Below, one piece after another: positions 9,601-16,357 of a stretch of 21,676 nucleotides of DNA. Position 1 is the stretch's first letter; the number at the start of each line of letters is the position of its first letter. Origin of the DNA: a virus; the IMG/VR virus record IMGVR_UViG_3300018412_000059, positions 1 through 21,676 of that record; one strand, given 5' to 3'. The notes below the pieces were generated by a model. It saw only the letters and a program-made list of their open reading frames with translations, searched no databases and was not told where the DNA came from. The position numbers and the translations under genes were made by a program.

Positions 9601-11109
9601 GTTATTTCTAAAATCATTAGCTTTAACAACAGCGTATTTATTAGTAGAATAAGTTACTAAACAATAGTATTTTTTAGCCGATTTGCCAGACGCTGTTTGA
9701 CAAAGAAGTACATCTCCATTGATAAATGGACAATAGTTTTCTGCATCTAATGTATCCTCTTCTATACTAGATCCTTCTCCAGATGTTGAAGTCGTAGCAT
9801 TTGGTGTTGTATCTAAAGCTACATAAGCATTACTATCGTCTTTCTCTGTGGAGTCTTTAAATGTTATAAAGTAATAATAGGTATTAGCATCCAAAGTCCC
9901 GTAATTGCCATTATTAGCAATATTAGCAGTTTCCAATTCTTCAGCAGTTGGCAACCTATAATAAACAGCATCTACATCCGCACCATCTGTTATAAGCATA
10001 TGCCCGCCTGTAGCGTAAGCCCTTTCAACTTCTAATTCCTTAAGTTTTAATTTATTGGCAACTAACGATCCTCTAACTACCATATCATCGCATTCAAAGA
10101 ACCACTTATTATTAACAGTCTTTATCAACCCAAATCCTTGCCCGCCATCCCAATGAGTTATATTAGTAGTTATAAAGTCAGTCGACGTTAATCGTCTTTC
10201 TAAAAATACTGAATCACTGAACTTGGTTGTACCATTAATGGCTATTTTGTATTTATCTGATGTTGCTGGCTCTCCATATATACCAAGATTTCCATCGTGA
10301 TAATATAATATATCGGCTTTAGCAGTTTTTATAATTAATGATTCTGTATTAGAATCTATTACTGTTTGATTTTTCGTATTGACAGATAGCTTTACGCTTT
10401 TTTCAGAATTTCCTATTTTTAACCCATTAAATCGTCCTGGGGTAAAATCATCTACTCCATTTAAATGCAATAGATTCTCTCTATTTGTATTTTGTATTTC
10501 AAGACCATTATATATTATACCTCCATTCATTCCTATATAAAATGTAGTCCAAGCGGACTTACCGTTTGGATTGTTTATATCGGTTAATATATAATGCTGT
10601 TTTTCGTCTTCTACAAATATGATCTGATTCTCATAAACATCAGCACGAGAAAAATAGGCGACATCGTTTAATGACTTAACATAAGCACCTGAATTTAATA
10701 CAAGTCTTTGTTTTTGTTCGCCTGTTAATGTCTGTTCATTTATAAATGATAAATAAATATAGTCAGATGCACTGACTCCTGCAATAGGGATTAGGTCTTT
10801 GCTATATACTAAATACAATGATTCAGTTGATAAATCAAATATAAAAGTGCCATTATCATAAGACGATATAGAGAAATTATCAAGACTCTGTAACTCTACC
10901 ATATTATTGTTAGAAGTAGAAATATTCCCAGAACTATCAAATGATAGCTTATAGAACATATTACCAGCTTGAATTGATATATTGCCTAATGTTTGCAATA
11001 CTAAATCTCTTTCAAGGCTACCTAATAATATCTTTTCTTGGGAGTCAATAATCCCTACCTTTGCGATAGGGATTGATTTGCCTCCTGATTCTATGTTTAT
11101 TGTTGACAT
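3667..11109 (-). CDS. Giant 2480-aa multidomain phage fibre or host-adhesion protein
   Basis: One uninterrupted frame encodes a very large modular protein without signal peptide or membrane segment. Residues 1-640 are beta-rich and unassigned. Residues about 650-700 (YYINDLVTYNGSVYRC ... DFWEIWVQKG) look like a CBM5/12 chitin-binding-type module. GTDGTPG and similar glycine linkers then separate tandem Ig-like/beta-sandwich units: about 836-1038, 1045-1256 and a divergent 1260-1385. A jelly-roll-like carbohydrate-binding domain begins NIIRNSFNWQDFSYW near 1503-1650. Two helical repeats of about 121 residues follow (NDNKLTAVEKQQ and NDGKLTSVEKQQ). Near 2155-2185 lies the fibre-type ANSITTGTLSADRIAANSL, then GLIGGWKID and an unrecognised C-terminal tip. 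Many sugar-binding-like domains imply a role in binding the cell surface or capsule. It could be a tail fibre or a collar/head fibre. No protease or depolymerase motif was identified. Confidence 0.85.
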   Translation of the reverse strand: MSTINIESGGKSIPIAKVGIIDSQEKILLGSLERDLVLQTLGNISIQAGNMFYKLSFDSSGNISTSNNNMVELQSLDNFSISSYDNGTFIFDLSTESLYLVYSKDLIPIAGVSASDYIYLSFINEQTLTGEQKQRLVLNSGAYVKSLNDVAYFSRADVYENQIIFVEDEKQHYILTDINNPNGKSAWTTFYIGMNGGIIYNGLEIQNTNRENLLHLNGVDDFTPGRFNGLKIGNSEKSVKLSVNTKNQTVIDSNTESLIIKTAKADILYYHDGNLGIYGEPATSDKYKIAINGTTKFSDSVFLERRLTSTDFITTNITHWDGGQGFGLIKTVNNKWFFECDDMVVRGSLVANKLKLKELEVERAYATGGHMLITDGADVDAVYYRLPTAEELETANIANNGNYGTLDANTYYYFITFKDSTEKDDSNAYVALDTTPNATTSTSGEGSSIEEDTLDAENYCPFINGDVLLCQTASGKSAKKYYCLVTYSTNKYAVVKANDFRNNIIYQYNELGEIVNVDTRFLVESGDTLIRVTNILYKNGIYEYKNRRRFIDIDGTRNQITMYDNLGDPNLFTSTPTEFNTYDDINIITGIGPNGALRLRMGELSDLNIPGLTGYGLYGDNVYLKGRLIVKTDDYEEIVGANRGSWVFGNLNKYYINDLVTYNGSVYRCIVEHQNTISSSSIPGVSDFWEIWVQKGTDGTPGSNFSYVDIVGDQVFIYNSGSGTYDKTVIPLTCTAFNVDYDSLINIKFEWVISGAVIYSHTYLKSEVTAGSISDSKNIYVTGINEGMDWSSLWNGDSSLTVSCRVYINDSTDYNSDVFSVYKVQNGADGETPLTGYITNDAISLSADTNNNVISYSYANGYFKVFYGLTDVTSGCTFSSTSINCTGSINTSGYYNVTDMTQAATIATLTLTATYNGTTITKEFSLSKSRTGSSAILYEVKPSVYTVTKSITNTFTPTSVVFSFYKTEGSSTVSYSGYYRTYSSTDGTVYSLITSSSGTSASVTPNSTYRSFKCELYTDSSYTTKVDEQSVLVVSDGATGLNSVNGVLTNDAVTVFAATDGTVSDFSYAAGTFKMYYGTTDVTASSTFSSTATNCTGSIASNGVYSITAFPAANNNGYLNLTGTYNGVSITRIFSISKSKTGSTGADAVIYEIQSSTSTIAKNISNVFSPTSVTFTFYRRYGSGNRSLFTGYYKTFYSTDGVNYTQISSTSGSSVSVTPGTSYRSIKCDLYSDSGYVNLVDSQTCLIVSDGNTGAAGQDAFTVILSNEAMTVPAMYSGAFPANIFSDYDYSSNVVVYRGSTKLNYAATSGYSYTVGLLTGSRFSTTISTSGTECKIRINNITQDLSGGLYIPDYMVANFYVSILYNNVATGTAFTKTIAVSKAKQGPLLDWIKEWDSNSTLVGSQYVISPKIFAGTNNGGSPTGVIVGRNAFNLTEIGVAGYYNGNNTFYLSALDGSFKFGQGNSSIVYNPSANTVTFGSNVSLNWTNYTDTAVNNVQVGGKNIIRNSFNWQDFSYWEGNGSTMSIVGIDGSNCMRLTGVYGVGQYIGKQLKPNTYYTFSAYARSSVDLPGGADQQLHIQIWRVEDTGNVHQDSAVNSDTNFSANVWKKAWYTFKTPASSELCYCRLYFYPLSSGTFDVRYCQLEEGNKPTDWSPCPDDVSNSILIAKNAADAAQIDADQAQYDANIANGKLSDLANDNKLTAVEKQQTKTEWDIIASEYSKITSQASTYGVDYSSYTNAYNALSSYITPLLGDLTTTSDIAGSTFRSNFKSYYDARTDLLNVIAIKAKTLAGNAQDAADNAQTSANNANSLLSDMSNDGKLTSVEKQQIKLEWDGINAEYQKNANQAYAFGQDYTAYYNAYNGLNGYLSPLLSNLASTSDINGTTFRSYFSSYYAARTDLLNAISIAAKSQAISTASDDATDKSNTAYTNAKNYVDANYVNNTTYSNGIAGAVNKADDARETALAMAFGRMVYRDPMFIDGLNGLSVYNNNGGSAVTLTRIGSLSGCPNPYGYAVQIHYDGGSVSPGLGGFTFQTQSRAGAIFITRFIAKIPVGYSLVFASNPFGDGGSSKWLSNSVGTGVWTEYAYKVTCGSSGTFSSTNFFYLNGSGAVTWYLAYATVFDITAGEKYTTTIDENGIYTGTLTALQVNAVAINANSITTGTLSADRIAANSLTANHIQTNTITTLGNVTAGSFNLGNGKFIVDSNGNLTSTSGLIGGWKIDSNKIKYEVYDGEGVLSNYIHLDSSLGKIELFSDQYYDPNGSVYNNSNAKITLTSYDGSLQIIDPSTSNQVNMSPAGMYVNGVGSSYISASTGFDWRCSIGGMGFVSTVRNSSDMNRTIRSAISGKISNSSYDPCPSFGGHFERLRVDGLNLNTKYQTSSGLYVSEIDTFIQCTSGDILVNYLPNTRIVGTTILMKCNGSGALRTYVYPGGGYYIYDDNSSNSYYDTDTGWLSVFILCQGIDGYPSRYYWSVNQMSYR
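5380..6040 (-). repeat. Two tandem helical repeats of about 121 residues inside the fibre gene
   Basis: The translated units align well: NDNKLTAVEKQQTKTEWD with NDGKLTSVEKQQIKLEWD, then YTNAYNALSSYITPLL with YYNAYNGLNGYLSPLL, then GSTFRSNFKSYYDARTDLLN with GTTFRSYFSSYYAARTDLLN. The offset between matching codons is about 362 bases. The type is common in phage tail proteins and probably forms a three-helix spacer. Divergence at DNA level indicates an old duplication. Confidence 0.75.
7340..8610 (-). repeat. Tandem beta-sandwich repeats of about 210 residues in the fibre gene
   Basis: Two units match along their length: GYITNDAISLSAD with GVLTNDAVTVFAA, FYGLTDVTSGCTFSST with YYGTTDVTASSTFSST, FSLSKSRTGSS with FSISKSKTGST, and the unit ends SVLVVSDGATG with TCLIVSDGNTG. 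Matching bases lie about 630 apart (8584 and 7954). A third, more divergent half-unit (ILSNEAMTV ... IAVSKAKQGP) follows at about 6955-7330. Each unit seems to contain two Ig-like folds joined by a collagen-like G-x-T-G linker. Confidence 0.75.
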
Positions 11110-11111
11110 AT

Positions 11112-11561
11112 CTAAATAGTTTTATATTCATCTATAGCATTAAAACAAGGACATTGCTTTATCCATTCATGAGGTTCTACAATACCGTCACCGTCTTTAT
11201 CAGGCGAAGTATCTCTATGTCCCATTACTTTATCTATTTTATATTTACCTTTTAATTGCTTAATCAAACTAATGAGAGATTCTTTTTGCGCGTCAGTTCT
11301 AGTATCTTTTGCCTTTCCGTTTTTATCAAGCCCACCCTCGTAACAAACGCCTATAGATTTTGAATTATACCCTAAACAGTGCGCTCCATTGATAGATTCA
11401 TCTCTTCCTTTATGAATAACTCCGTCTTTAGTTATATAATAATGATATCCAATGGTGTTAAATCCTCGCTGTTTATGCATATCGATAATCTGTTCTACTG
11501 TAAAATTAGAAGTAACCTTAGTCGCAGAACAATGTATAATAATATATTTAGGTGTATTCAT
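11112..11561 (-). CDS. N-acetylmuramoyl-L-alanine amidase (endolysin, Amidase_2 / T7 lysozyme type)
   Basis: The 149-aa enzyme cleaves the amide bond between N-acetylmuramic acid and L-alanine in peptidoglycan, releasing phage at lysis. The expected zinc ligands are visible: His10 in IIIHCSAT, His115 in VMGHRDTSP and Cys137 in the CPCF motif. Supporting motifs are GYHYYITKDG (38-47), the GAHC segment (59-62) and SIGVCYEGG (69-77). It is a single catalytic domain with no cell-wall-binding module and no signal peptide, the usual form for phages of Gram-negative hosts, so a holin is needed for export. Its ATG overlaps the portal stop codon by one base (TAATG), and the fibre gene begins two bases after its own stop. 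It is therefore expressed with structural genes. Confidence 0.93.
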   Translation of the reverse strand: MNTPKYIIIHCSATKVTSNFTVEQIIDMHKQRGFNTIGYHYYITKDGVIHKGRDESINGAHCLGYNSKSIGVCYEGGLDKNGKAKDTRTDAQKESLISLIKQLKGKYKIDKVMGHRDTSPDKDGDGIVEPHEWIKQCPCFNAIDEYKTI

Positions 11562-13816
11562 TAGTCTTTTATTTTATTGTTATAAGGATTTTGGTCAAAC
11601 AGTTGAGCCATTTCAAGCTCTACTTTCTTGGCGTCATTCTCCATCTTTTTAGAATCTGTCGTGTTTTTAATAGCATTTGCTTCTTTTGCGATTTCATAAT
11701 CACGTTGAATCTTTGTAGCTTTAAGCTCTATCTCTTTAGCTTTATATTGATCGAAATCGTTTTTAGTTTTATTAAGTTCATCCTGCAATTGCTTAATCTG
11801 ATTTTCATATTGTTGAACAGCTTGAGTAGCTTGTTCCAATTGATTATTCTCTTCTCTACGCTTTTTATAAGCTTTTAATATATCAGATTTCATTTCGCCT
11901 AAACTTTCAGCGGTAATAGCTTCAAACACAACATCTATATCAACTTGTCCAGATTTTATTAACTCATATGATATTTGCTTTATCTCTGTCATTTGCTGTA
12001 TAATGTCTCCGCTATCAGCTATATGTATATCATAATCAGTAAATGAAAAATATAACGGATCAATAGAAAATACTTTTTGAAGTTTATCACCAAGTATCAC
12101 AGATCCAATCATTCCCTCAGAATAAGCAATCTTACACATGTTAACCATATCAATTAAGATCTCAGTTGTAATATTGTCCATCATTTGATGATACTGCTTT
12201 GTGACTATAGTAGATTGATTAATTCCAACTTGCACATTTGTAACAGCATCTCTCTGTTCGATCCCACCAAGCTGTTCCCTATACACTCCCGTTATAGATG
12301 AACAAGTATCCTCTATTTGAGATATTGCTTGTTGTATTGCATTAATAGCGTTTCCATCTACAGTATCATCATATCCATGATATATAGTATTTAGCTGACC
12401 ATCTCCTGGCTGATTCGTGTCTATTAAAGCTATTCCAACTTTCTTTTTATAAGCATGATATTTTAATATCCTTTCTTGTGGAGTTTTACCAAGCCATTCA
12501 GGAAGCCTAGATACATCCAAAAAGTCTCCTCTAATACCTGAGCTTGCGATCAAAGCATCTCTATAATAAAATAATAAGTTATATTTATCCTGCAAACTTG
12601 CTGTAGCTAATACTAAAGAATATGGAGCTCCATTTCTATCGGAATAAGCTATACCGTTAATAGATAAACAACATTCATCAGGATGTTCTGCACTTCTAAT
12701 AGTGTTTTCTGATTTACCAAGCTCTATATAAATATCATTACCTATTCTAACCGCTTCGTATCTATCAGCTCTAAAACAGTCCTCTCCCTTATCATTTTTA
12801 TACTTATTATTAGAAATCCACTCGACTTCATAAACTGCGTAATAGTTGTTAAACAGATTTGTCTTGTCAGAATCTTGTAGCGAATCAACAGTTGTAACGC
12901 CTAAATTAGATACAAGAGAACCTTCACTTGTTCTTACATATACAATATTGCTATTATAATCAGTAGTAGTTTCAAGTCTTGAATCCAGTTTCTCCAGTTC
13001 TTCTTTTGATAATAAATGACCATATTTCGTAATAATCTGCTGTTTGTTCATGTACTTTCTGACAACAGCTCTCGTAGAATTTTTTACATATGGAGAATTC
13101 GCATTCTTTTCATAAAAAACATCCATTGGATTTAATATCTCTATCTCCGGAGTCTCTCCTTTTCTTTTAAGAGTTGTTCGGTAATAACATTGTCCAGCGA
13201 TTAACAAATCAAGATATAAGATCTTTTTCTTGTTATATAAATCAACATGCTTATTTTGATCTATAAAAGTAAGTACATTCTGTACTGACAACTCATATTC
13301 TGATATAAAATTTTTATCTATATCGTCTCGAAGCTTTTGTATTTCAAGCTCAGTGGCTTTATCTACAGGAGGCTGTTTTGATTTCTTTTCTGATTCATCC
13401 ATAAAAGCATACATCAAGTTATTATTTAACTGATCCATATATCTTTTATGAACTTCTTCATTTATTTTTAATTGCTTCTCTCTAAATATATTAGTGAGAG
13501 TTTTTGAATCTTTGCAGGTTACTTTTGGTTTTACCTTTGTTTGCAAATGCCTACCAACAAGAGCATCTACGTGTCTTCTTATCAAAGGAATAAACTGAAC
13601 AGATGTTGGAGACCCAATTCCGTAGTTTTCTTCTATATAGCGATATTGATCTTTATCCATTACTCCATTGTAATAGTTGTAAGCTTTTCTTAAATGATCT
13701 TTATCGTATACTAATGCAGATATTATCTGGTCAGCCTTTCTCTGAATATATTTTTCGTCTTCTTTATTTTTTTCAGGAATCAGTTCTGCAAATATATTGG
13801 TCGTATTATCTTCCAT
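11561..13816 (-). CDS. Portal protein (crAss-like)
   Basis: The 751-aa protein forms the dodecameric ring at one capsid vertex through which DNA is packaged and ejected. The N-terminal part has YNYYNGVMDKDQYRYIEE and VQFIPLIRRHVDALVGRH (about 45-90). The middle holds the portal-core stretches ILNPMDVFYEK and YRDALIASSGIRGDFLD. The best crAss-like signature is SSITGVYREQLGGIEQRDAV followed by NVQVGINQSTI near 500-540. From about 650 to the end there is a long charged coiled coil (EQATQAVQQYENQIKQLQDE onward), the likely crown/barrel region pointing into the capsid. Position between terminase and fibre agrees. Length is within the range of crAss-like portals. The stop overlaps the amidase start. 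Confidence 0.9.
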   Translation of the reverse strand: MEDNTTNIFAELIPEKNKEDEKYIQRKADQIISALVYDKDHLRKAYNYYNGVMDKDQYRYIEENYGIGSPTSVQFIPLIRRHVDALVGRHLQTKVKPKVTCKDSKTLTNIFREKQLKINEEVHKRYMDQLNNNLMYAFMDESEKKSKQPPVDKATELEIQKLRDDIDKNFISEYELSVQNVLTFIDQNKHVDLYNKKKILYLDLLIAGQCYYRTTLKRKGETPEIEILNPMDVFYEKNANSPYVKNSTRAVVRKYMNKQQIITKYGHLLSKEELEKLDSRLETTTDYNSNIVYVRTSEGSLVSNLGVTTVDSLQDSDKTNLFNNYYAVYEVEWISNNKYKNDKGEDCFRADRYEAVRIGNDIYIELGKSENTIRSAEHPDECCLSINGIAYSDRNGAPYSLVLATASLQDKYNLLFYYRDALIASSGIRGDFLDVSRLPEWLGKTPQERILKYHAYKKKVGIALIDTNQPGDGQLNTIYHGYDDTVDGNAINAIQQAISQIEDTCSSITGVYREQLGGIEQRDAVTNVQVGINQSTIVTKQYHQMMDNITTEILIDMVNMCKIAYSEGMIGSVILGDKLQKVFSIDPLYFSFTDYDIHIADSGDIIQQMTEIKQISYELIKSGQVDIDVVFEAITAESLGEMKSDILKAYKKRREENNQLEQATQAVQQYENQIKQLQDELNKTKNDFDQYKAKEIELKATKIQRDYEIAKEANAIKNTTDSKKMENDAKKVELEMAQLFDQNPYNNKIKD

Positions 13817-13821
13817 TCTAT

Positions 13822-14088
13822 TTATTTGTATTTATATAATGTACCATATCTTACACGAGGGAATACTCGACTTCTTAATTCCGATTCTATTTTTATATAT
13901 AATTCTCCCATCGTTTCAGCCTCTATAAACATTTTCACAGGTCTGTCTGGGTTTCCTTGAGCCAATGAAATCATGTAAACCCCATTAACTTCATCTAGTT
14001 CCATCTTACCTATATATTCTTCTTCTTCTATATTTCTAAAATATGTTAGAATGAATTCTCGGATTTCGTTCGCTTGAGTAATTGTCAT
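13822..14088 (-). CDS. Small protein between terminase and portal, function unknown
   Basis: I chose the ATG at 14088 (MTITQANEIREFILTYF), giving 88 residues. The longer frame starting at 14151 would overlap the terminase C-terminus by 116 bases, whereas this start overlaps it by 53. The protein is helical at first (QANEIREFILTYFRNIEEEE), then beta-rich (YIGKMELDEVNGVYMISLAQ, VKMFIEAETMGELYIKIES), and ends basic (RVFPRVRYGTLYKYK). I do not recognise a family. Five bases separate it from the portal ATG, so it may be a head-assembly or packaging accessory protein, but this is inferred only from position. Confidence 0.6.
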   Translation of the reverse strand: MTITQANEIREFILTYFRNIEEEEYIGKMELDEVNGVYMISLAQGNPDRPVKMFIEAETMGELYIKIESELRSRVFPRVRYGTLYKYK

Positions 14089-15241
14089 ATTGCTTTTCGT
14101 AGCCAAAATATTTATAACCTCTACTATCTGTAAACCAACCAATCTCGCCATACTCTTCCCAGTCTGATTGCATCGGATTATCTTTTTTAACTACAATTCC
14201 CATCATATCTTCATCTGCTATTTCCGTATAAACCATAGCCAATATAATATCAAATCGACCTTTTGCTTCATATGAAAACTTTTGTAATTGCTCTAACATA
14301 TCTATAAACCATATATTAAAATAAAAGTCATCAACATATTGAGCAACGAGATCTAATCCGTGTTGTATCATCTTCTCAGACCCTGGAGTACCCCATAATG
14401 TAGAAGAACGCTTGATAGATGATTGAGCTGAAACAGGTCTTTTCATTAACATTTTATAAAGTAATTTTCGCTCTTGTAAATACATTCTAAATCCGATCTT
14501 AGTATCTTCTAAGTTTGCTTTACATCCATACCACCATAATATTTTAGCTGCATTTTCGTACGCTGTTCTTACATCCTTTGGTCTTTCTATATACATACAA
14601 ACATACTTGTTGCCTTCATTACCAAATGTCCTTTTCTTAATTGTTATAGCAAATTTAGAACCATCAGAACCTACAACGGAGTCTCCTTCTGCGTGGTCAA
14701 TAGAGTCGATTCCTCCGACATACAACCCTTCAAAAGGTTTTCCTATGTCATCTGTTAATGGCTCCTCTAATACAATGATATTACCACTAGGATCAGGTCT
14801 AAATGTAACTCCGATTATCTCTTCAGAATTATCTTTATAATTCCATGTCAGTTTCCCTACCTTTAACGTTTTTGGTGTATTTTTTAATATCTTAACTTCT
14901 GTTATCTGTTCTGTTATTTTTACCTGATCAAATTGATTCTCTCCTTGTTTAGACAATGCCTCTTCCGGATAAAAACAAAACTCAGAACAATATTCTAGCC
15001 AGTTTTGTGGTGTGCTTACTTTTTGAGCTCTAATCTTATTATAATGCTCTTTAGCTTTTTCCTGATTAGTAACGCCTCTACTATCCATTAAAGGAGGTAG
15101 ACAGCTATAAGCAGGAATAAAAAATCCAGTTAATCTATACTCTCCATTCTCAAAATGATTATGATAATAAGGGAGTATGTTAAAGTTTTGAGGATTTAAA
15201 AATATTTTTTCAAGACCCGCCAAGGCCGGTCCCGAGTCTCC
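14036..15241 (-). CDS. terL: Terminase large subunit, exon 2 (C-terminal ATPase end and nuclease)
   Basis: The 401 codons continue the large terminase after the intron. Splicing joins ...ILWGTG to GDSGPALAGLEKIF and rebuilds the GTGGD motif that ends the ATPase domain. The first Asp of the RNase H-like nuclease is probably in LYVGGIDSIDHAEGD (residues 175-189 of this exon), followed by FAITIKKRTFG and CMYIERPKD strands. Later parts include NLEDTKIGFRMYLQERK and DFYFNIWFIDMLEQLQKF. The nuclease cuts concatemeric DNA at start and end of packaging. Read alone, the frame could begin at a TTG at 15244, but that codon lies in the intron's last bases and is not a real start. The spliced product has 697 residues. 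Confidence 0.9.
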   Translation of the reverse strand, partial: GDSGPALAGLEKIFLNPQNFNILPYYHNHFENGEYRLTGFFIPAYSCLPPLMDSRGVTNQEKAKEHYNKIRAQKVSTPQNWLEYCSEFCFYPEEALSKQGENQFDQVKITEQITEVKILKNTPKTLKVGKLTWNYKDNSEEIIGVTFRPDPSGNIIVLEEPLTDDIGKPFEGLYVGGIDSIDHAEGDSVVGSDGSKFAITIKKRTFGNEGNKYVCMYIERPKDVRTAYENAAKILWWYGCKANLEDTKIGFRMYLQERKLLYKMLMKRPVSAQSSIKRSSTLWGTPGSEKMIQHGLDLVAQYVDDFYFNIWFIDMLEQLQKFSYEAKGRFDIILAMVYTEIADEDMMGIVVKKDNPMQSDWEEYGEIGWFTDSRGYKYFGYEKQYDNYSSERNPRIHSNIF

Positions 15242-15427
15242 CAATTGTGTTACCCATATGGCTTTTTATCCATATGTTCTTATATTTGAATTCATATAAG
15301 TTCAGCATATATTTTCACCCGTCCTGGGTGCAGAGCACTCGTGGATGCATTATATTTATTCAGCATCTATGCGTTACACTGATCTTTCTCCTTTCGAAAT
15401 AGAAAGATTTAGCACGGTATCAGCATC

Positions 15428-16288
15428 TCAGCTTTCACCGTTTTTGCTCTGTCGTAATCTTGAATTTTCCAATTCAAGACGGCAAAAATTTTCAAAAACA
15501 TTATATTTCCTATTCATGTAAATATTGGAATTTTCGTATATAAATCTAGCGTTTAGTCTTGCCTTAAAAGCTGAATATTTTATCACATGTATTTTATTGT
15601 CTTTCTTTTCATATACAGAAGAATGACGTGGAAGATATTCATCCATTTTGTTTAAAAACATTTCAGAACCACAAAAGCTTAAATGCTCTAGCATCCTATT
15701 TTTATTTTTAACTAAATAAACACCTAATGAACCATCCCCATCGCAATATCCTCGAATAAAGTCTTTTATAAATTCTTTTCTTGAGAATATAGATTCATCA
15801 GGGAATACGACAGTTAATGACTTTCTTGGGGTACATCCATAATTATTTAATGTTTCCCACAAATGCTTATTTCTTACAGAATAATGAACAGCTTGATGCC
15901 CATTTGATTCTGCATATCTATAATTGCCTTCATCATTAAAAAAACTAGTCAATTTCATTAAATGATCTTCATCTTTTTTTGACAACCTAACTTCAAAGCG
16001 ATATCCATTATTGGATATACATCCATCCGCATATATGAATCCAAGCCAATAGGCTTTTTCTTCTGTATCAATATTGTCAAAAATATTTTCATTTATTCTT
16101 GACAGATTTTGATAATTTATAACTTCAATTCCTTTATTTTTTAAAATTTTAGAAATAACTTGTCTTCTAACACCATATTTGTTTTGCAATTGAGTAAGAC
16201 TAATGCTTCCTTTTTTAGAATTTATATATTCTTCAGCCGCAATTAAAGCCATCTCCAGTTTTTGTACATTTTCCATTTTATTACGCAT
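15428..16288 (-). CDS. LAGLIDADG homing endonuclease, intron-encoded
   Basis: The 286-aa protein carries two LAGLIDADG helices, WLGFIYADG at residues 81-89 and FIRGYCDGDG at 177-186, each ending in an acidic residue that binds the catalytic metal. It can thus act as a monomer with two half-domains. A helix-turn-helix (LTQLQNKYGVRRQVISKIL, 31-49) precedes them and probably adds DNA contacts. It would cut intronless terL near GTGGD and spread the intron. A -7-like box lies 15 bases before the ATG at 16288; given the short leader, the Met at residue 5 (16276) may be the real start. The last 11 codons overlap the ribozyme core helices P3, P4 and P5. A maturase role in splicing is possible but not shown. 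Confidence 0.9.
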   Translation of the reverse strand: MRNKMENVQKLEMALIAAEEYINSKKGSISLTQLQNKYGVRRQVISKILKNKGIEVINYQNLSRINENIFDNIDTEEKAYWLGFIYADGCISNNGYRFEVRLSKKDEDHLMKLTSFFNDEGNYRYAESNGHQAVHYSVRNKHLWETLNNYGCTPRKSLTVVFPDESIFSRKEFIKDFIRGYCDGDGSLGVYLVKNKNRMLEHLSFCGSEMFLNKMDEYLPRHSSVYEKKDNKIHVIKYSAFKARLNARFIYENSNIYMNRKYNVFENFCRLELENSRLRQSKNGES

Positions 16289-16302
16289 TTAATATTAAGA
16301 TG

Positions 16303-16336
16303 CAAATATACAAAAAATATTATAAAAAAAAACAAA
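16303..16336 (-). promoter_or_regulatory. Promoter-like boxes for the intron-borne endonuclease
   Basis: On the minus strand TATATTTG (16303-16310) matches the Bacteroidetes -7 consensus, with TTTG (16333-16336) 22 bases upstream, slightly longer than the usual 19-21. The context GTATATTTGC is the same as at the capsid promoter near 2640. It would start transcription near 16296, inside the intron, and allow expression of the endonuclease without splicing. AT-rich sequence makes chance matches possible. Confidence 0.5.
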
Positions 16337-16357
16337 CAGGTGGAGAAAATGTTATTC

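Larger units (their letters stand above)
15242..16357 (-). ncRNA. Group IA-like self-splicing intron in terL
   Basis: The 1116-nt intron starts after ACCGGT and ends in the terminal G at 15242. A fold is visible by eye: P3 CAGAGC (15446-15451) with GCTCTG (15331-15336); P4 ACGGT (15437-15441) with ACCGT (15414-15418); P6 between 15381-15389 and 15401-15409; P7 GCATA (15368-15372) with TATGC (15305-15309); a P7.1-like GATGC/GCATC hairpin; P8 CACCC/GGGTG (15316-15330); P9 hairpin at 15279-15300 and another at 15255-15276. The guide sequence at 16335-16346 (UCUCCACCUGUU) pairs with the joined exons AACCGGU|GGAGA at 11 of 12 positions. An endonuclease gene fills the region upstream of the core. 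Confidence 0.92.

Noticed and set aside
13789-13796. TATATTTG promoter-like box before the amidase-fibre part
   Set aside because: It lies within the first codons of the portal gene and encodes part of NIFAEL. There is no gap or suitable start downstream, and such matches are expected by chance in AT-rich DNA.
15242-15244. TTG start codon for a separate 402-aa protein
   Set aside because: It consists of the final bases of the intron. The protein sequence continues smoothly from exon 1 across the junction, so it is not an independent gene.
15361-15428. Repeated CAGCATCT (15361-15368 and 15421-15428) as a CRISPR or attachment-site repeat
   Set aside because: The two copies fall in P5 and P7/P7.1 regions of the intron core and are explained by RNA structure. 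No array or integration gene is present.
15242-16357. Intein in the terminase with a LAGLIDADG domain
   Set aside because: The frame meets a TAA three codons after GTG, the endonuclease is in its own frame with its own start, and a group I core with exon-pairing guide is present.
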